The translations under genes were made by a program, and so were the position numbers. From positions 72,048,158 to 72,112,157 of the forward strand of contig OV277864.1 of assembly GCA_922989275.2 (NCBI GenBank): a stretch of 64,000 bases of DNA, given 5' to 3'. This DNA comes from Gari tellinella (lineage: Eukaryota > Mollusca > Bivalvia > Cardiida > Psammobiidae). Shown piece by piece: positions 35,618-47,639 of this stretch. Position 1 is the stretch's first letter, and each line of letters starts with the position of its first letter. The notes beneath the pieces are model-generated. The model searched no databases. It was not told where the DNA came from and worked only from the letters and a program-made list of their open reading frames with translations.

Positions 35618-35983
35618 ACAGTGTTCCTTCTCTTCAACAACATGCAATGGAAAAGAAAGATTGTATGTGTTGTTTGGAGTGAGTTGTTATAAAGAAGGAA
35701 GATTAATACCCTTAGAGTACATAAGCACACTGTTTGAACCCAGACCAGACGCAGTGTCACGCGGCGTCTGATCAGGGTTCAAACTGTTTGTCACTTATTT
35801 TATGTTTCTTCTGTCAAAATGTCCAATGCGTTACTTTGAGGAGAAAAAACTGACGACGATATTAAGCAGACGATATGCAGCAGGGAAAACGTTAGACGTT
35901 GTCTTGTTTTTGGAACAGCGGCAAGCGTTGTTGTAAGGAGGGAATAGTTGTTCGGAGGGCCGTTGTAGGGAGGGTCACCGTAT
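35618..35983. mobile_element. MITE family G with shared hairpin core
   Basis: ACAGTGTTCCTTCTCTTCAA left, GTTGTAGGGAGGGTCACCGT right. Core 35726-35792: CTGTTTGAACCCAGACCAGA, with the right arm GATCAGGGTTCAAACTG. Confidence 0.68.
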
Positions 35984-35998
35984 ACAGAATCTAGACCC

Positions 35999-36440
35999 TA
36001 ACCCTGTCACTGTCAATGGCGCCAAAAGGTGCATTTGCAAACAGTTTTGATCCTTATCAGGTATGATCAGGATCCAAACTAACTGACAATAGTTTCGAAA
36101 TTTCTTCAGTGGAACTGTCTTACATCTAAATTTGAATCGATATTACAAACAGCAATTTTGAAGCAGACAACAGTATACAGTGGAGTATCTGTTATTCTTT
36201 CCCGTTTAAACGCAAACGTACGCAAACGCAAAGCGCTAAAACGTAGAAAAGAACAACTTTTGGACAATTCTGATATTTCATGTTTATCTTGGTGGCAAAC
36301 AGTTTGGAGCCTGATCAGACGCCGGGTTACCCGGCGTCTGATCTGGCTCCAAACTGTTTGCACTGCAAATAATAGTTTTAGCGTAAACGCGTTTATTGGG
36401 AAAGAATAACATATTCTCCACTCTAGCTTGAAGGGGTAAA
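35999..36440. mobile_element. Family B element split by an A insertion
   Basis: AATGGCGCCAAAAGG left; core mostly deleted (GATCCTTATCAGGTATGATC); TTTTGAAGCAGACAACAG, then the A element 36176-36425, then GCTTGAAGGGGTAAA. Confidence 0.65.
36176..36425 (-). mobile_element. MITE family A, well preserved, nested in B
   Basis: TACAGTGGAGTATCTG to CATATTCTCCACTCTA with a perfect core. Open on both strands through the hairpin; nearly identical to 62525 and 8022. Confidence 0.87.
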
Positions 36441-36569
36441 ATTTCATGATACATTTGACCATGAAATAGTTAACCCTTATATTGATGTGATCTCGTCTGC
36501 TTTGAAATGATCGTCTGCAAAATTTGTTAAATTTAGATTTATACATTTGCTTAGTAAAGCAACCTAAAC

Positions 36570-36645
36570 ACGAATGAGAAACAGTTTGGATCCAGATCAG
36601 ACGCCGCTTTACGCGGCGTCTGATCAGGATTCAAATGTTTTGCCA
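36570..36645. mobile_element. Hairpin core (GGATCC variant)
   Basis: GAAACAGTTTGGATCCAGAT, CAGACGCCGCTTTACGCGGC and complement. Decayed A sequence follows at 36905-37190. Confidence 0.65.
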
Positions 36646-37191
36646 AACTCACGGAAGTCGCGAAGGCTAACCCAAAGGGGTAGTTTCACTACTTTGGATC
36701 TAGGTGTCAATATTTTGGATCTCAGTGATGCATTTAGTTCCTTGATGTCTGATCTCAATCGAAACCGTTTGCTCTACGGCAGTGGCTTTTAGCTTAGCAG
36801 AATACCAATATGCCGTGTTACATGTATTTCATTTTTATTGCTCTATGTTCAAATGAGATGGGGAACTTAACATAGAATAGAGTGCTATTACCACAGTGTA
36901 CAATCATTTCCAGATATACAGAGGCAGAGACGTTATTCCTCCCCAATTAATGCGTTAATGCTAAAATAGTCATGTTAATTGAAAATAGTTTGGAGCCGGA
37001 TCACACCTGTGTTTTAACCCGTTTGTCCTTCTTCGTTATTATTTTTTATGGATTTAACTTTAAAGGCAGTATGACAGGAAGAGTCCAGAGCAGTTTATAT
37101 CCTGACGAGATGCAGAATAACTCGACGTCTGATCTTGATAGTAACTATTTGCACTGCAAGTCGTGTTCCGTTGGCAAGGCAAAAGCATTGT

Positions 37192-37546
37192 AAAGGACAA
37201 GGTTCACGAAGCCTCCGATTTGGCCCTGTAAAAAATATTTTTTCCAAAAAAGATTTTTATCCTCTTTACTGTTTATTTGTCAATATCAGATACTAATACT
37301 CCATAATATACACACAAACGACTCAAAGTCAAGTTTTGACAGTTTTATAGTTTCTTGTAAGAGGCCAAAAAAGCCAAAAAGGCAGTTTTTTGGTACAATT
37401 CTCGGTATAAATCCTAAAAATAAACTATGAAGGCACGCATGCAACACTTCAAAATTTTGATATGTTACTTCAACTTAAATATTTATTGTGTACTTAAAAT
37501 ATCTTTTTACAGGGCCAAAATGGAGGCTACGTGAACCTTGTCCTTT
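37192..37546. mobile_element. MITE family K, 355 bp
   Basis: AAAGGACAAGGTTCACG left and CGTGAACCTTGTCCTTT right, continuing inward as GAAGCCTCCGATTTGGCCCT and its near complement for about 48 bp. The single copy seen in this window is otherwise AT rich and non-coding. Confidence 0.75.
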
Positions 37547-37832
37547 CATTTAAATTGCAAGTATATTTAATGTATGCGTTTGGGTATTGACAGATTTTAC
37601 TTAATTGAGTTCACATAGAAGGAACAAGGTCGATCATTCAAAACACAAAGAAAGGTATAGGCCGATTTTTTTCATCTGACAGGGCGGAGCTAACCTTTTA
37701 CAAAGAGAAGCTAATTTGCATTTGGGTTAAGGGGTGATAATCATAGTTCTTCACTGCATAGTTATTTTCCGATACTTTCAACATGAAGAAACACATGGGC
37801 GTGCAGCCATATCTACGTGAAAAAGGTGTTTA

Positions 37833-38060
37833 TAGTACTCCCTCTATACAAAACACCCAACGGGAGACAAAGATTGCGTGTGTTGTTTGGAGGGGGTTGT
37901 TATAGGAAGATAAAATAAATACTTAGTTTAAATTTGCAAACAGCTTGAATCCAGTTCAGACGCCGCGTTACGCGGCGTCTGATCTGGATTCAAGCTGTTT
38001 GTCATTCTTAATTCCTTCTGTCACAATGTCCACTAATATGTTATGTTAAGAAAAAAAGGC
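37833..38060. mobile_element. MITE family G, right end missing
   Basis: TATAGTACTCCCTCTATACA left; core 37938-38008 with both arms carrying CAGCTTGAATCCAG. The right terminal repeat is not visible. Confidence 0.6.
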
Positions 38061-38404
38061 AGACGACATGGGTCAATCCCGATAATAAAAGAGCGTGCTG
38101 CCACCCCCAAAGTTGAAATTCAAAGGTCCGCATCGAAAATCCGCCCTGTCAGGTCAATAAAATCGGTCTTTACCCTGCTTTGAATTTAGTCGGTTGATGT
38201 TATCACCAGGACATTCTTCCTCGTGTAATTGAAACTCATCGCAAATGGAATGCAAAGAAATGTATATAATGCTATCGGTGTTAATTGTTAATGATTTCGT
38301 TCTAATTTTAATAACAAACAGCCAAGAGCCTGAACAATCGCAACAACTGTCGTCTGCTGATGTTCTAAAACTATACTTTTCTAATTTTATTTTCAAAACA
38401 GGGT

Positions 38405-38482
38405 TAGATTGTCAAACAGTTTGGATCCTGATGAGACGCCATGTGACGCTGCGTCTAATCTGGATCCAAACTGTTTGCAAAG
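38405..38482. mobile_element. Hairpin core (GGATCC variant)
   Basis: CAAACAGTTTGGATCCTGAT, GAGACGCCATGTGACGCTGC, then ATCTGGATCCAAACTG. A decayed A element with GGAAAAAGCACAATTTCTTT follows. Confidence 0.6.
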
Positions 38483-38619
38483 GTAATCACTGCGGCACAT
38501 GTTTCCGCCGCTAGCATGCAAATAATTAATATTAACGCGTACACCGGGAAAAAGCACAATTTCTTTACTGTACATAAGCTTACCTTAGTGACAGTGCTGC
38601 TTTACAATAGCAGTCATTT

Positions 38620-38825
38620 ACACCATTTAAACGCAAACAAAACGCAAACGAATGCATTGAAATGTAGAAAACTACAATTGTGTTGAAATACCTATATATT
38701 TATCTAAGTAGCAACTCCTTTTGAGTTTGATCAAATGTCTTGGCTCAAAAGCTGTTTACAATGATAAATGTAAGTTTTAGCGTAAACGCGTTTATTTGTA
38801 GAAATAACGTCTTCTCCACCTCTAG
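38620..38825 (-). mobile_element. MITE family A, decayed
   Basis: CATTTAAACGCAAACAAAAC left, GTAAACGCGTTTATTTGTAG and CGTCTTCTCCACC right; core lost. Confidence 0.55.
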
Positions 38826-38992
38826 TTGTATATGCACACAGTGAAAATACTTCATCTTTGTCTGCTTAAATATAAGAACATGAACCGAAACGTATTGCAT
38901 GATCATTGTATGCTTGTTTAACCTATAAGTCCAGATAGCAAATGTCGGCTTCATTTATGTCCTGGTATAAGCATCCTCTTTGTTTGTCACCA

Positions 38993-39160
38993 GGGGCCCG
39001 TTTCATAAAACTTCGTACGACAAAAACGATCGTAAGTCAAAACTTTATAATACATTTAATTTCTGATTTCTCCTTAGATTGAGAAATGAATAATAATTGA
39101 GACTTTTATAATCTGACTTACGATCGTTTTTGTCGTACGAAGTTTTATGAAACGGGTCCC
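38993..39160. mobile_element. MITE family F, complete and uninterrupted
   Basis: GGGGCCCGTTTCATAAAACT and AGTTTTATGAAACGGGTCCC ends, with about 55 bp arms including TTCGTACGACAAAAACGATC. This copy shows the empty site for the insertion at 23895. Confidence 0.8.
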
Positions 39161-39199
39161 AGTTATCTAGCCGAAGATTGCTGCGAACATTTTTTATCT

Positions 39200-39870
39200 A
39201 TGTAGAAGCACTTAATGACCTTATTTGAACATTGAGCTTTTGTTAAACTTACAAGAGGGAAATATATGACCTTAACAATATTACTTCAGTCACATTGTGA
39301 CAAAGAAGCGTAAGCCCAATATAGTTGACAAGCAATATGAAAAAGCTCATTTATCCTGAAAATGCCTTAATAAATTACAAAACATATTTCTGTTTTTGCT
39401 ATAAATCGGGAAAGGTGACATCAAAAAGAGTGCTACCATAATCAAGAGTTGTCATGCCTCTAATAAGATCGTGTTAAATATTAAAATTGCTTCAAACAAA
39501 ATTGTACTGAATAAACCTATACTTTTACTCAATGTGCGATTTTTCTATGCAGGAAAAGTTGGGACCAGATAAAACAGATAATATAGGCATTTTGGATTAT
39601 CAGCGTCATTCATTTAGCAGGAATCTGTCTAAACCCTTTCCCCCCAGAATCTTCAAATGGACAAGTCTAGTTACCAAATAAGTTCAGTCCATGTTTGGAC
39701 TATTTATGGTTATTGTGTCAATTTATTGCTGTTTGCAAAGGACGCATATATGCGTCACAGGCGTTCATATGGGTTCCGTATTAATCATTAAATGCATTAG
39801 CTGAATTTATATTTGTATTCATACAAGTATACAAGTGATCTTGTCCGAGCACACACGTTTACAATAATGT
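39200..39870. other. Stretch without a recognised gene
   Basis: Contains AACCCTTTCCCCCCAG and ACTTCAAATGGACAAG-like sequence that recurs near 20190 and 42100 (TTAGTCTAGTCCATG), so an old dispersed repeat is present. No exon is seen. Confidence 0.4.
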
Positions 39871-39880
39871 ACTTAACTCT

Positions 39881-40093
39881 TAACAGGCGACTTTGCAAAC
39901 AGTTTGGATCCTGATAAGACGCCGCGTCACGCGTTGTCTGATCAGGATTCAAACTGTTTGACACTCGAATTAATATGTTTTAAGCCATACCACATTGAAT
40001 CTTACTTTGAAACTATCTTGCAAACACTAAAATTGAAGCAAGCGACATTCAGTAAACGGGTAACATCTCACGATTAATGTTGCAGCGAAAGGG
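39881..40093. mobile_element. Family B element
   Basis: Core AAACAGTTTGGATCCTGAT, AAGACGCCGCGTCACGCGTT; then GACACTCGAATTAATATG, GAAGCAAGCGACATTCAG and GCAGCGAAAGGG at the right. Confidence 0.62.
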
Positions 40094-40275
40094 AAACGCA
40101 TTACCTGTTGCTATTGGGTGTTTAAATCATATAACAACATTTAGATTCACAAAGAAGTCACATTCTCTTCCTACAAGAACCTCCCCCTTTTGGTTTTCAC
40201 TGAATTTTAACATCCCCATACTTCTTATCCTGGCTCCTTGCTCACGGAAGGTTCCACTTTAATGTTTTTTAAATA

Positions 40276-40420
40276 CAGTCGAACGGCTATACATAAAGCT
40301 TAAACTCGCTTAATTAGAACTTATATATACACATGTATATGTCAAAGTTAAAGTTTGGCTAGCCTAAGAATGTTCGGCTTATGCGATTTCGAATCATTGA
40401 ATATCACTTGTACACAATAA
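40276..40420. mobile_element. MITE family E, decayed
   Basis: TACAGTCGAACGGCTATAC left; GCTTATGCGATTTCGAATC right. Another decayed copy is at about 43430-43620 (CTCGCTTGAGTCGAACTGAC). Confidence 0.5.
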
Positions 40421-40474
40421 GAATAATGAACGATTGCACTGACTTTCTTAATTCACTGTAATTCAAGAGCAAAT

Positions 40475-40726
40475 ACAGTGGAAACACGCATATTTTTCAC
40501 AATAAATCCTTTAACGCTAAAAAGCTATTATTCCCTTTGCAAACAGTTTGGAGCCAGAGTAGACGCCTGGTAGCCCGGCCTCTGGTCAGACCTCCAATGT
40601 GTTGCCATTCAAGTTAGATGAAACAGTCAGAGTTATCAACAATTTGCCACTTTATACACTCTATTGCAATGCATTTGCATTTTGTTTGTGTTTAAACGGG
40701 AGGGATTTATCGTAGTCTCCAATGTA
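40475..40726 (+). mobile_element. MITE family A
   Basis: TACAGTGGAAACACG left, GTAGTCTCCAATGTAC right; core GACGCCTGGTAGCCCGGCCT with several mismatches. Confidence 0.72.
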
Positions 40727-40739
40727 CAATGAACATGTG

Positions 40740-43430
40740 TTGAATAATCAACATCCCTTTCTGTAGCTCAGAATTAAATACTCTGTTTTTGTTGTTTTAT
40801 CAGAAATAAAAGCTTTCGTCAATACATAAAGTTAGCGTAGGATCTTAGAAATATCCACAGAGACTAGGGAATATTTGCCATCTCATTGCAATTTGATTTC
40901 GCAACATTTACATCACATATTAAACTACGTTATTGTGCATATTAAAATCTCACAAGAGACTGTAATTTTGTAATAAACATGGAAAAGCATGCTTAAATGA
41001 CTATCAGCAATTCCCTGCATACAATATTTATTGCGAAAAACATGTTCCTCGAAAGCGAATGTCGGTTATATATTGCGTAAATTTCTGGATAAACTTTAAG
41101 CTCAGATTTGCGCTAGTTGTGTAAACCGCAGATATGAGGAAAATACAATTATAGTTTATCTAGTATTAAGGAATTACTTTTTTAGAAGGGTTTATATCTC
41201 TTAAGACAGTTCAACGGTATTTGTGGGAATAATGTAACAATAATGCAAAACGCTCCTTCATGAGGTTTCCGCATCATTCTTTCCAACATCATTATAACAC
41301 ACTGCACATAAGGCCCAATGAATGGTAACTGAACATTGTACTCCAAAAATACACATTTTATTCTTCTTAATATGTATACACTTCGGAAGGTAAACCCAAG
41401 ATAGAAAGTCTAAAACATAAAATAGTATTCCAGTTTATTTCCTCAATTGACCTTTAAAGTATATCTGTGACTGAACGTATACTAAATGTTAATGTTCTGT
41501 TTTACTTTCGACCTGCTTTAGTTAAATCAAAAACAGGATATGAGCTGACGGTTTAATGAAAAATTGACTGTACAGATATTTGCTATTCGCTATATGTAAT
41601 CACATATAAAACTAACTAAGCTGCCTAGCAGCTCAGCTTATATGTTTCTTTAGATGATGATTAACTTCCTGTTGCAAAGACATACAGAGACAGGACTGTA
41701 ATTCTTTTCTCTTTTACACGTAGAGAAATATAAACAATAAGTGTGGACACTTGTCTGACCTTTAAAAATGTCGATTTTAATTAATCTATTTGCAAAGATG
41801 CAATAAGCCTGATCTGAGCACAAATCCCAACCCCAACTGTGTCAAACTACACAGTCACGCTCTTAGATCATCAACAAAAAGCTTATATAATAATAATAAT
41901 AATAAAGATTCTATTTAACGAGAGAGCTCATTTGGTAAAAATCAATCTTCCATGAGGCCCTCATATAACACAACCATAATGTAGAAAACATCTTTTGAGC
42001 AACTATTAGTACATGATTTGGTGTGCAAAAAAACAACAGATTGTGTAGCGCTTGAGAACATGTTTTTGGGTTTCATAGATCTCTAGTTTTAACTTTCCTC
42101 ACCCAAACTTCAAATGAACAATACCAGTTCCCAAATTAGTCTAGTCCATGTTTTAGTTTTTAGTTTTTTCCGTCCGTGTATTGCAATTTAACAAACAGTG
42201 CATACCGCGATTAGATGGTTCTTGTAGGAGCTCACTGGTCGGAGTCTTCTCTGCTTGCAGCAGACAAGTGTATCATTTACAGGTTAAATGCTTGCATAGG
42301 ACGCATATGCAAAACTAGGGTTAAAATCCAATTTGTGGAGGCTTCACTGTGCGATACTTGCTCAAGTAATATTTGTGGTGATATTTATCTCTGCCCGTAT
42401 CTTAACTATTCTAATTGGGGGCTGATGGTATCTGCATGTTCTGATGTTGTATGATACATGGCTATACTGTGATAACGATCGATACATGTGTTCAAATCAG
42501 CTACATCGCAAATACAGGGTGAAAATCATATTCCTGTTTCATTGTAAAGCCGAATAATTAGCTAGTTTAAACATATGTTTTGCGATAATATTTGTGTATC
42601 AAACAAAATGGATAATACATACACACTGTAAATAATTGGACTGAAAGCAAGAGGGTTACTGAGTTTTTCTCAATAATCTTAACAATTTTCCTGTGTCTGA
42701 TCAAACAGAACCGTTTTGCCACGTATCTAATAGTATGAGAACAAACGCTTCGATTATGCAATAATAACGTCTTTTCCGTTGTATTAGGGTTACCAAATTT
42801 TACAAAAGTGTTTTAGAATATACTGGGTTTTCACAAAAATAACAGTAGAACCTATTTTAAACATTTACTAAATAGAAACTATTGTAGCAATTTGATATAG
42901 TTGGCATATTAATGTGGACCAAAGGTATATTTTAATGATGAAAGGTCAGATTTTGGCATTCTATTTTAATAATCATGTTCTACTATATGCACGCTAGAAG
43001 GGCATGCCATTGATTGTATCCTATCCGAGAAACTACTAAAATATCATCTATTAAATATAAATGTAATCATACAGATAAACAACAATGCCTTTTGATATGC
43101 CTGTGACATACTGTCTTTCTAAACTTGATAGAGCAAATTCTCCCACTTACATCTATGCTTACTATTGCATGGCCAATCCTTACTTTCTATTGTTAATATA
43201 TAGTTTTAAAATCAAGTACACAACTTTTCTGATTATAAATAACCACTACAATCATTTGACTAGAATAATAACGTTCTCATAACAAAGCTTATTCAAATGT
43301 GATCGCATTCCGAGTGAAACAGTATAAAATAACAGGTTGGAATACGTCTGATTAAGTCATCAAGATGCTTCCTGAAACCTTCGGCAATTTATGTTAAATT
43401 ACTAAACCAGACAAAATATATCACACACAG
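40740..43430. other. Long stretch without a recognised gene
   Basis: AT-rich. It holds (AAT)n at about 41888, a scrap of family C (GTTTTACTTTCGACCTGC, 41499) and a decayed A right end near 42760 (ATAATAACGTCTTTTCC). Short open frames show no domain or splice signals. Confidence 0.5.
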
Positions 43431-43731
43431 CAGAACTCCGATTACTTCAACTCGCTTGAGTCGAACTGACCCATCTATCCAATTTAAAACGTGGTTTCGA
43501 CAAGATTTATTTCAACACATGGGTATTGTTGACAAAGGTGGTTTCTAACTACCGAAATACATCTATATCAAAGCACGTTGTATCGCCTTACTCTACTTTG
43601 AGTTACCGTAGCTCGACTGTGTATACAAAAGAACATTTTTCTCTTATCTATAACACCTTGTGTTCCTGCCAATCACAGTCAGAAGGTTATTCGCTGGAAT
43701 TTGAACTCAATTATACAAGCACCATTGTTGT

Positions 43732-43986
43732 TACAGTGGGGGAAGACGTTATTCATTCCCAATAAACGCATTTCTGCTGAAGCAATTATTTAAGTTGCAA
43801 TCAGTTTTGAACCAGATCAGACGCCTGGTAATCTGGCGTACGATCAGGCTCAACACTTATTAACACTCAAATTAAAACAAATCGCCAATCATGTTCAATA
43901 ATTTGGCTTGCTGCATGTAAGTGCACTACATTTGCAATGCGTTTCGTTCCGGTTAGACGGGATATATTATTGTCTTCTACACTGTA
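43732..43986 (+). mobile_element. MITE family A
   Basis: TACAGTGGGGGAAGACG left, GTCTTCTACACTGTA right; core GACGCCTGGTAATCTGGCGT. Confidence 0.73.
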
Positions 43987-44700
43987 GAGAAAATGCCTGT
44001 TAAACTGATTATTGTCGATGGCTATTAATTATTAGATATTGAAAACCAAGTCACGAATAGCTCAACTTATACAAATAGTGTATTTACTTCAGTACTTCAT
44101 AGCTAAATATTTATATCACCTATCTCATAATAATTATGTCAGTGTTGGCTTGCGCTTCCATGACAGAGGATATATAGACCAACCCGATTTCTATAGGATT
44201 TGAAGTGCTGGATTCTGAAATGATTGATTTCTCCTTTTAATAATGGTCCTCAATTGCCGTTTCCAGTAATGGGGACAGTCGGTTCCTTAACATTTATGGA
44301 GGTAGAAATTAAATCACAAGTTCTTTAAGCATTGTTGGGAAATGAGTTAAAACAGGCATTATAAAAAAAAAAAATAATATTAGTATAAGTTGATCTGCAG
44401 ACAATTGATTTTAAGTTTCTGTGATGTTCTAATTTTGCTCCTATGTTAAGAAAAAAAGTATTTAAGGAACGTGTTTATTTTACCATTGCATCATTTATGG
44501 CTAAAAACGTCTTTAACACAACAAACCCAAACATTATACACATAGTTTTTTGTTGATTATGATATGGTGTCTGTTTACCTGTTGAAATCAAGATATAATT
44601 GCACACAACTTTGGTTATGACCAGTCGCAGAGTTATTCGGCCTCTATCATAGTCAACACTGTTCGCTTATGTCTATTAGAACGCTCAGAATAGGTTTAGG
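43987..44700. other. Stretch without a recognised gene
   Basis: AT-rich sequence with an A run at about 44366. I see nothing else in it. Confidence 0.4.
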
Positions 44701-44799
44701 AACCCGGCGTCTGATCTGGCTCCAAACTGTTTGCAATTGAAATAATAGTTTAAGCGTTAACGCGTTTATTGGGGAAGAATAACGGTTTCTCCACTGTAT
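44701..44799 (-). mobile_element. MITE family A, right half only
   Basis: Begins at the hairpin centre (AACCCGGCGTCTGATCTGG) and runs to GGTTTCTCCACTGTA. The break at the hairpin apex suggests loss through the palindrome. Confidence 0.78.
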
Positions 44800-45636
44800 A
44801 ATACACTACAATTTTAAGTGTGTTTCAAGTGGTCGTTCATAACAAACCAATAAAACAATACCCCCGCTGGAAATTCCTTAGTCCTTCATGGATGTTGTCA
44901 GAAATTTTAATGAAATTGCACCAGGGAGCCGACCAATCCATACATGATTTATTGGAAAATCTGAAGAATAGGATTTTATTCTTTCTTTCATTGTATTTGT
45001 CGGAAATAGCTTGAGTGCATTGCAGTTTTGATAAACGCTATCAAAGGTTTTCGATTTAAAACAAAAAATACACATGCAATAAGGTGTGTCTCTTTTGAGT
45101 CAAAATACTATGTATGCATAGAGTAGGGACGGCGTTTTATTATATGGTGTTATAACAGTCCATGGTGAAAACATGAAAAGGTAAATCTGTGTAGATAAAG
45201 TTGAAGCTTAACAGGGAGTTCCTGTAAGTGAAATAATTCATACATAAAAAGAATGAAGATATGACATAAACCTTCTTAACGTTTTTCTTTTGCTCCTTGT
45301 CAATCTTACAATTAATTGGGTATGACATTTTACCAAAATCGCGTATTTTGCTAAAATTCTTACAGTTTGTAGCCAGATCAGACGCCGTGAAACCTAGCTG
45401 CTGGTCAAACGCCTATCTGATTGTCACTAAGAAAATGAATCGTTTAGAACTGTTTTCGAAAACATGCAATTTTCACCATTTTATAGGCCGATAGTGTTCA
45501 CCTGGTATGGCGGATCTAACCTTTTTCAAGATTTTAGGGGTGATAGATATAGTTTTATATCGTTGTTGTTCGATATTTTCAACATGGAGAAACGCAATAT
45601 ATGCATGCAGCTGTATCAACGTGAAATGGGTTTTTA

Positions 45637-45775
45637 CGGTGTAACCTCTCTTCAACAACACTCAGTAAGAGGCAAATACTGCGTGTGTTGTTTGGAGGGA
45701 ATTGTTATAGGAACGTACAATTAAGACTTGGCTTACACTTACAAACAGCTTGAATCCAGACCAGACGTCGCGTAC
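45637..45775. mobile_element. MITE family G, truncated in the core
   Basis: GGTGTAACCTCTCTTCAACA left, GTTTGGAGGGAATTGTTATA, then CAAACAGCTTGAATCCAG and a break after GACGTCGCGT. Confidence 0.55.
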
Positions 45776-46542
45776 TAAACGCAAATGCGATATATAATGG
45801 GAAAAATTACATTTTTGACAATATATATTAACGAGGGTGGAAACTAGTTTGACGCAAGATTAGACGATAATTTACGGGAAGTTTACCCTTGCTACACTTT
45901 TGTCAAAATACAGCAATGCTTTAAAACAAGTTGCTTTGGGAAATAATGACGTGTTTTACGTTTAACCATATTCAGCAGACAGTAAATGTATTGCTCACGA
46001 GAAACTATAATAAATGTGCACTGCAGACCAGGTCCCAAGGCGATATGCACGGTCATTGCGGGTAATTAATTATTTATTGAATACCCACATCCTTTGAAAT
46101 TCTGAAATATCTAAAAGATTCGCAAAATATGTTTTATGTTCCAGAAAATATTGCCTATTTAAACGGATTTACTTAAATTTGAATTATCACTAATTATGTA
46201 ATACAATTTGATAATTGTATATGGCGTATTTATTGTTCGGTAATATTTAAGATAATTTCATCTTAATGGAAAACTGTACGCTTACAGGCAAATCTTTGAA
46301 AAACCGAACCCGGACCGACTGAGACATAACAGTATAGAAGACGCTATTGTTTTACGTTAAAACGTAAACCAAACACAATGTAAAACAATGTCTAAAACGA
46401 AATTCTGACGATTGATATTTGTCTGAGTTGTAAATTATTTGAGGCCAGATAAGAAGATTAGTTACATGGCTCCAAACTAACTGACTAAACGAGTTTTTTT
46501 TTTCCATAACCGCATCAATTGGATAGTTCACCTCGTAATTCG

Positions 46543-46801
46543 ATTAACCCTTTCGCTCCAACTTTCTTCGTTAATTTTTTCCCCTTCATCGTTTCATTGC
46601 CGTCTGTTTAAATTATGTAGTTTGCAAGACCTTTTCAAAGTACGATTCATTGTAGTGTCTATGATAAGATTCAATTTAGTATGACTGACACCATATCGAT
46701 ATGAGTGCCAGACTACTCGGATCCTGATCAGACGCCGCTGATAAGGACCCAAACTGTTTCAAACCGCGCTTTTAAGCGTCATTGAGAGTTGAAGGGTTTA
46801 G
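46543..46801. mobile_element. Family B element, reverse orientation
   Basis: TTAACCCTTTCGCTCC left and GAGAGTTGAAGGGTTTA right; core partly deleted (GATCAGACGCCGCTGATAAG). A decayed A copy precedes it at 46330-46490. Confidence 0.6.
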
Positions 46802-47049
46802 AGTGATGCCCAGATTATGATTGTTTACCAGCCATGCACATAAAAGTCAATACTTATCATGTTGTCTTATGTAGACAATTATCCTTAACCCATCACTTTT
46901 TAAAAGTTGCTATGCAAAGCACCGCTATGCATCTGATGTAGCACTAAACTAATAGTAGTTCATGATTGATCTTTACTACAACTGTCTGATTCTTTGACAA
47001 TATCCTCGAAACGATTTTGCAGCAGACAAGTACACCGTAAGCGTATAGT

Positions 47050-47300
47050 TAACCTTTAACATCATAGCCTGTTTCTAGTTTTGATTACAGACGATCACTT
47101 AAAGCAGGTTTAAAATAAAACAGAATGCGCCTTAAGGCGCATTCTGATTTATTGTCAGCCTGCTTTAAGCTACCGTCTGCTAAAATTTCAAAACAAATCT
47201 TTTATTACATGTTTATGTCTGTAAAAATTGGAACTTATTTTTCAGCGAAGGAACACTTTAAATGCGCTAAATAGCGCTTCTATGGGGGAAGGGCTTAGCA
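47050..47300 (+). mobile_element. Family C element
   Basis: TAACCTTTAACATCATAGCC left; hairpin AGAATGCGCCTTAAGGCGCA then TTCTG; right CTTCTATGGGGGAAGGG. A smaller C remnant is at 47545-47620. Confidence 0.68.
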
Positions 47301-47639
47301 GACAAAAATGGTAATGAATGTGTTACATAAAAAAACTATAACTGTATTTTTCATTCGAAATGGAATTTGCAAACAGGTTTGATCCATACCAGACATGGTG
47401 TCTGGCCAAATGCAATCTGCTAGCCTGTCGATGTTTCTTCCTTCAAACTGGCTACAACATTAACTTTGAGACGGTCCGTTTAAAGTCCCTAAACCCTCCC
47501 AAAAACCTTCCCAAACAACATTTTAAAACAAGTTTTCCATATTCAAGCAGATGGTAGCTCAAAGCAGTCTGGAAGTAAAGCAGAATGTGCCGTTACATTC
47601 AACTTGCTTTAAGTGGATATCTGTTTTTAAAAACAGAAA

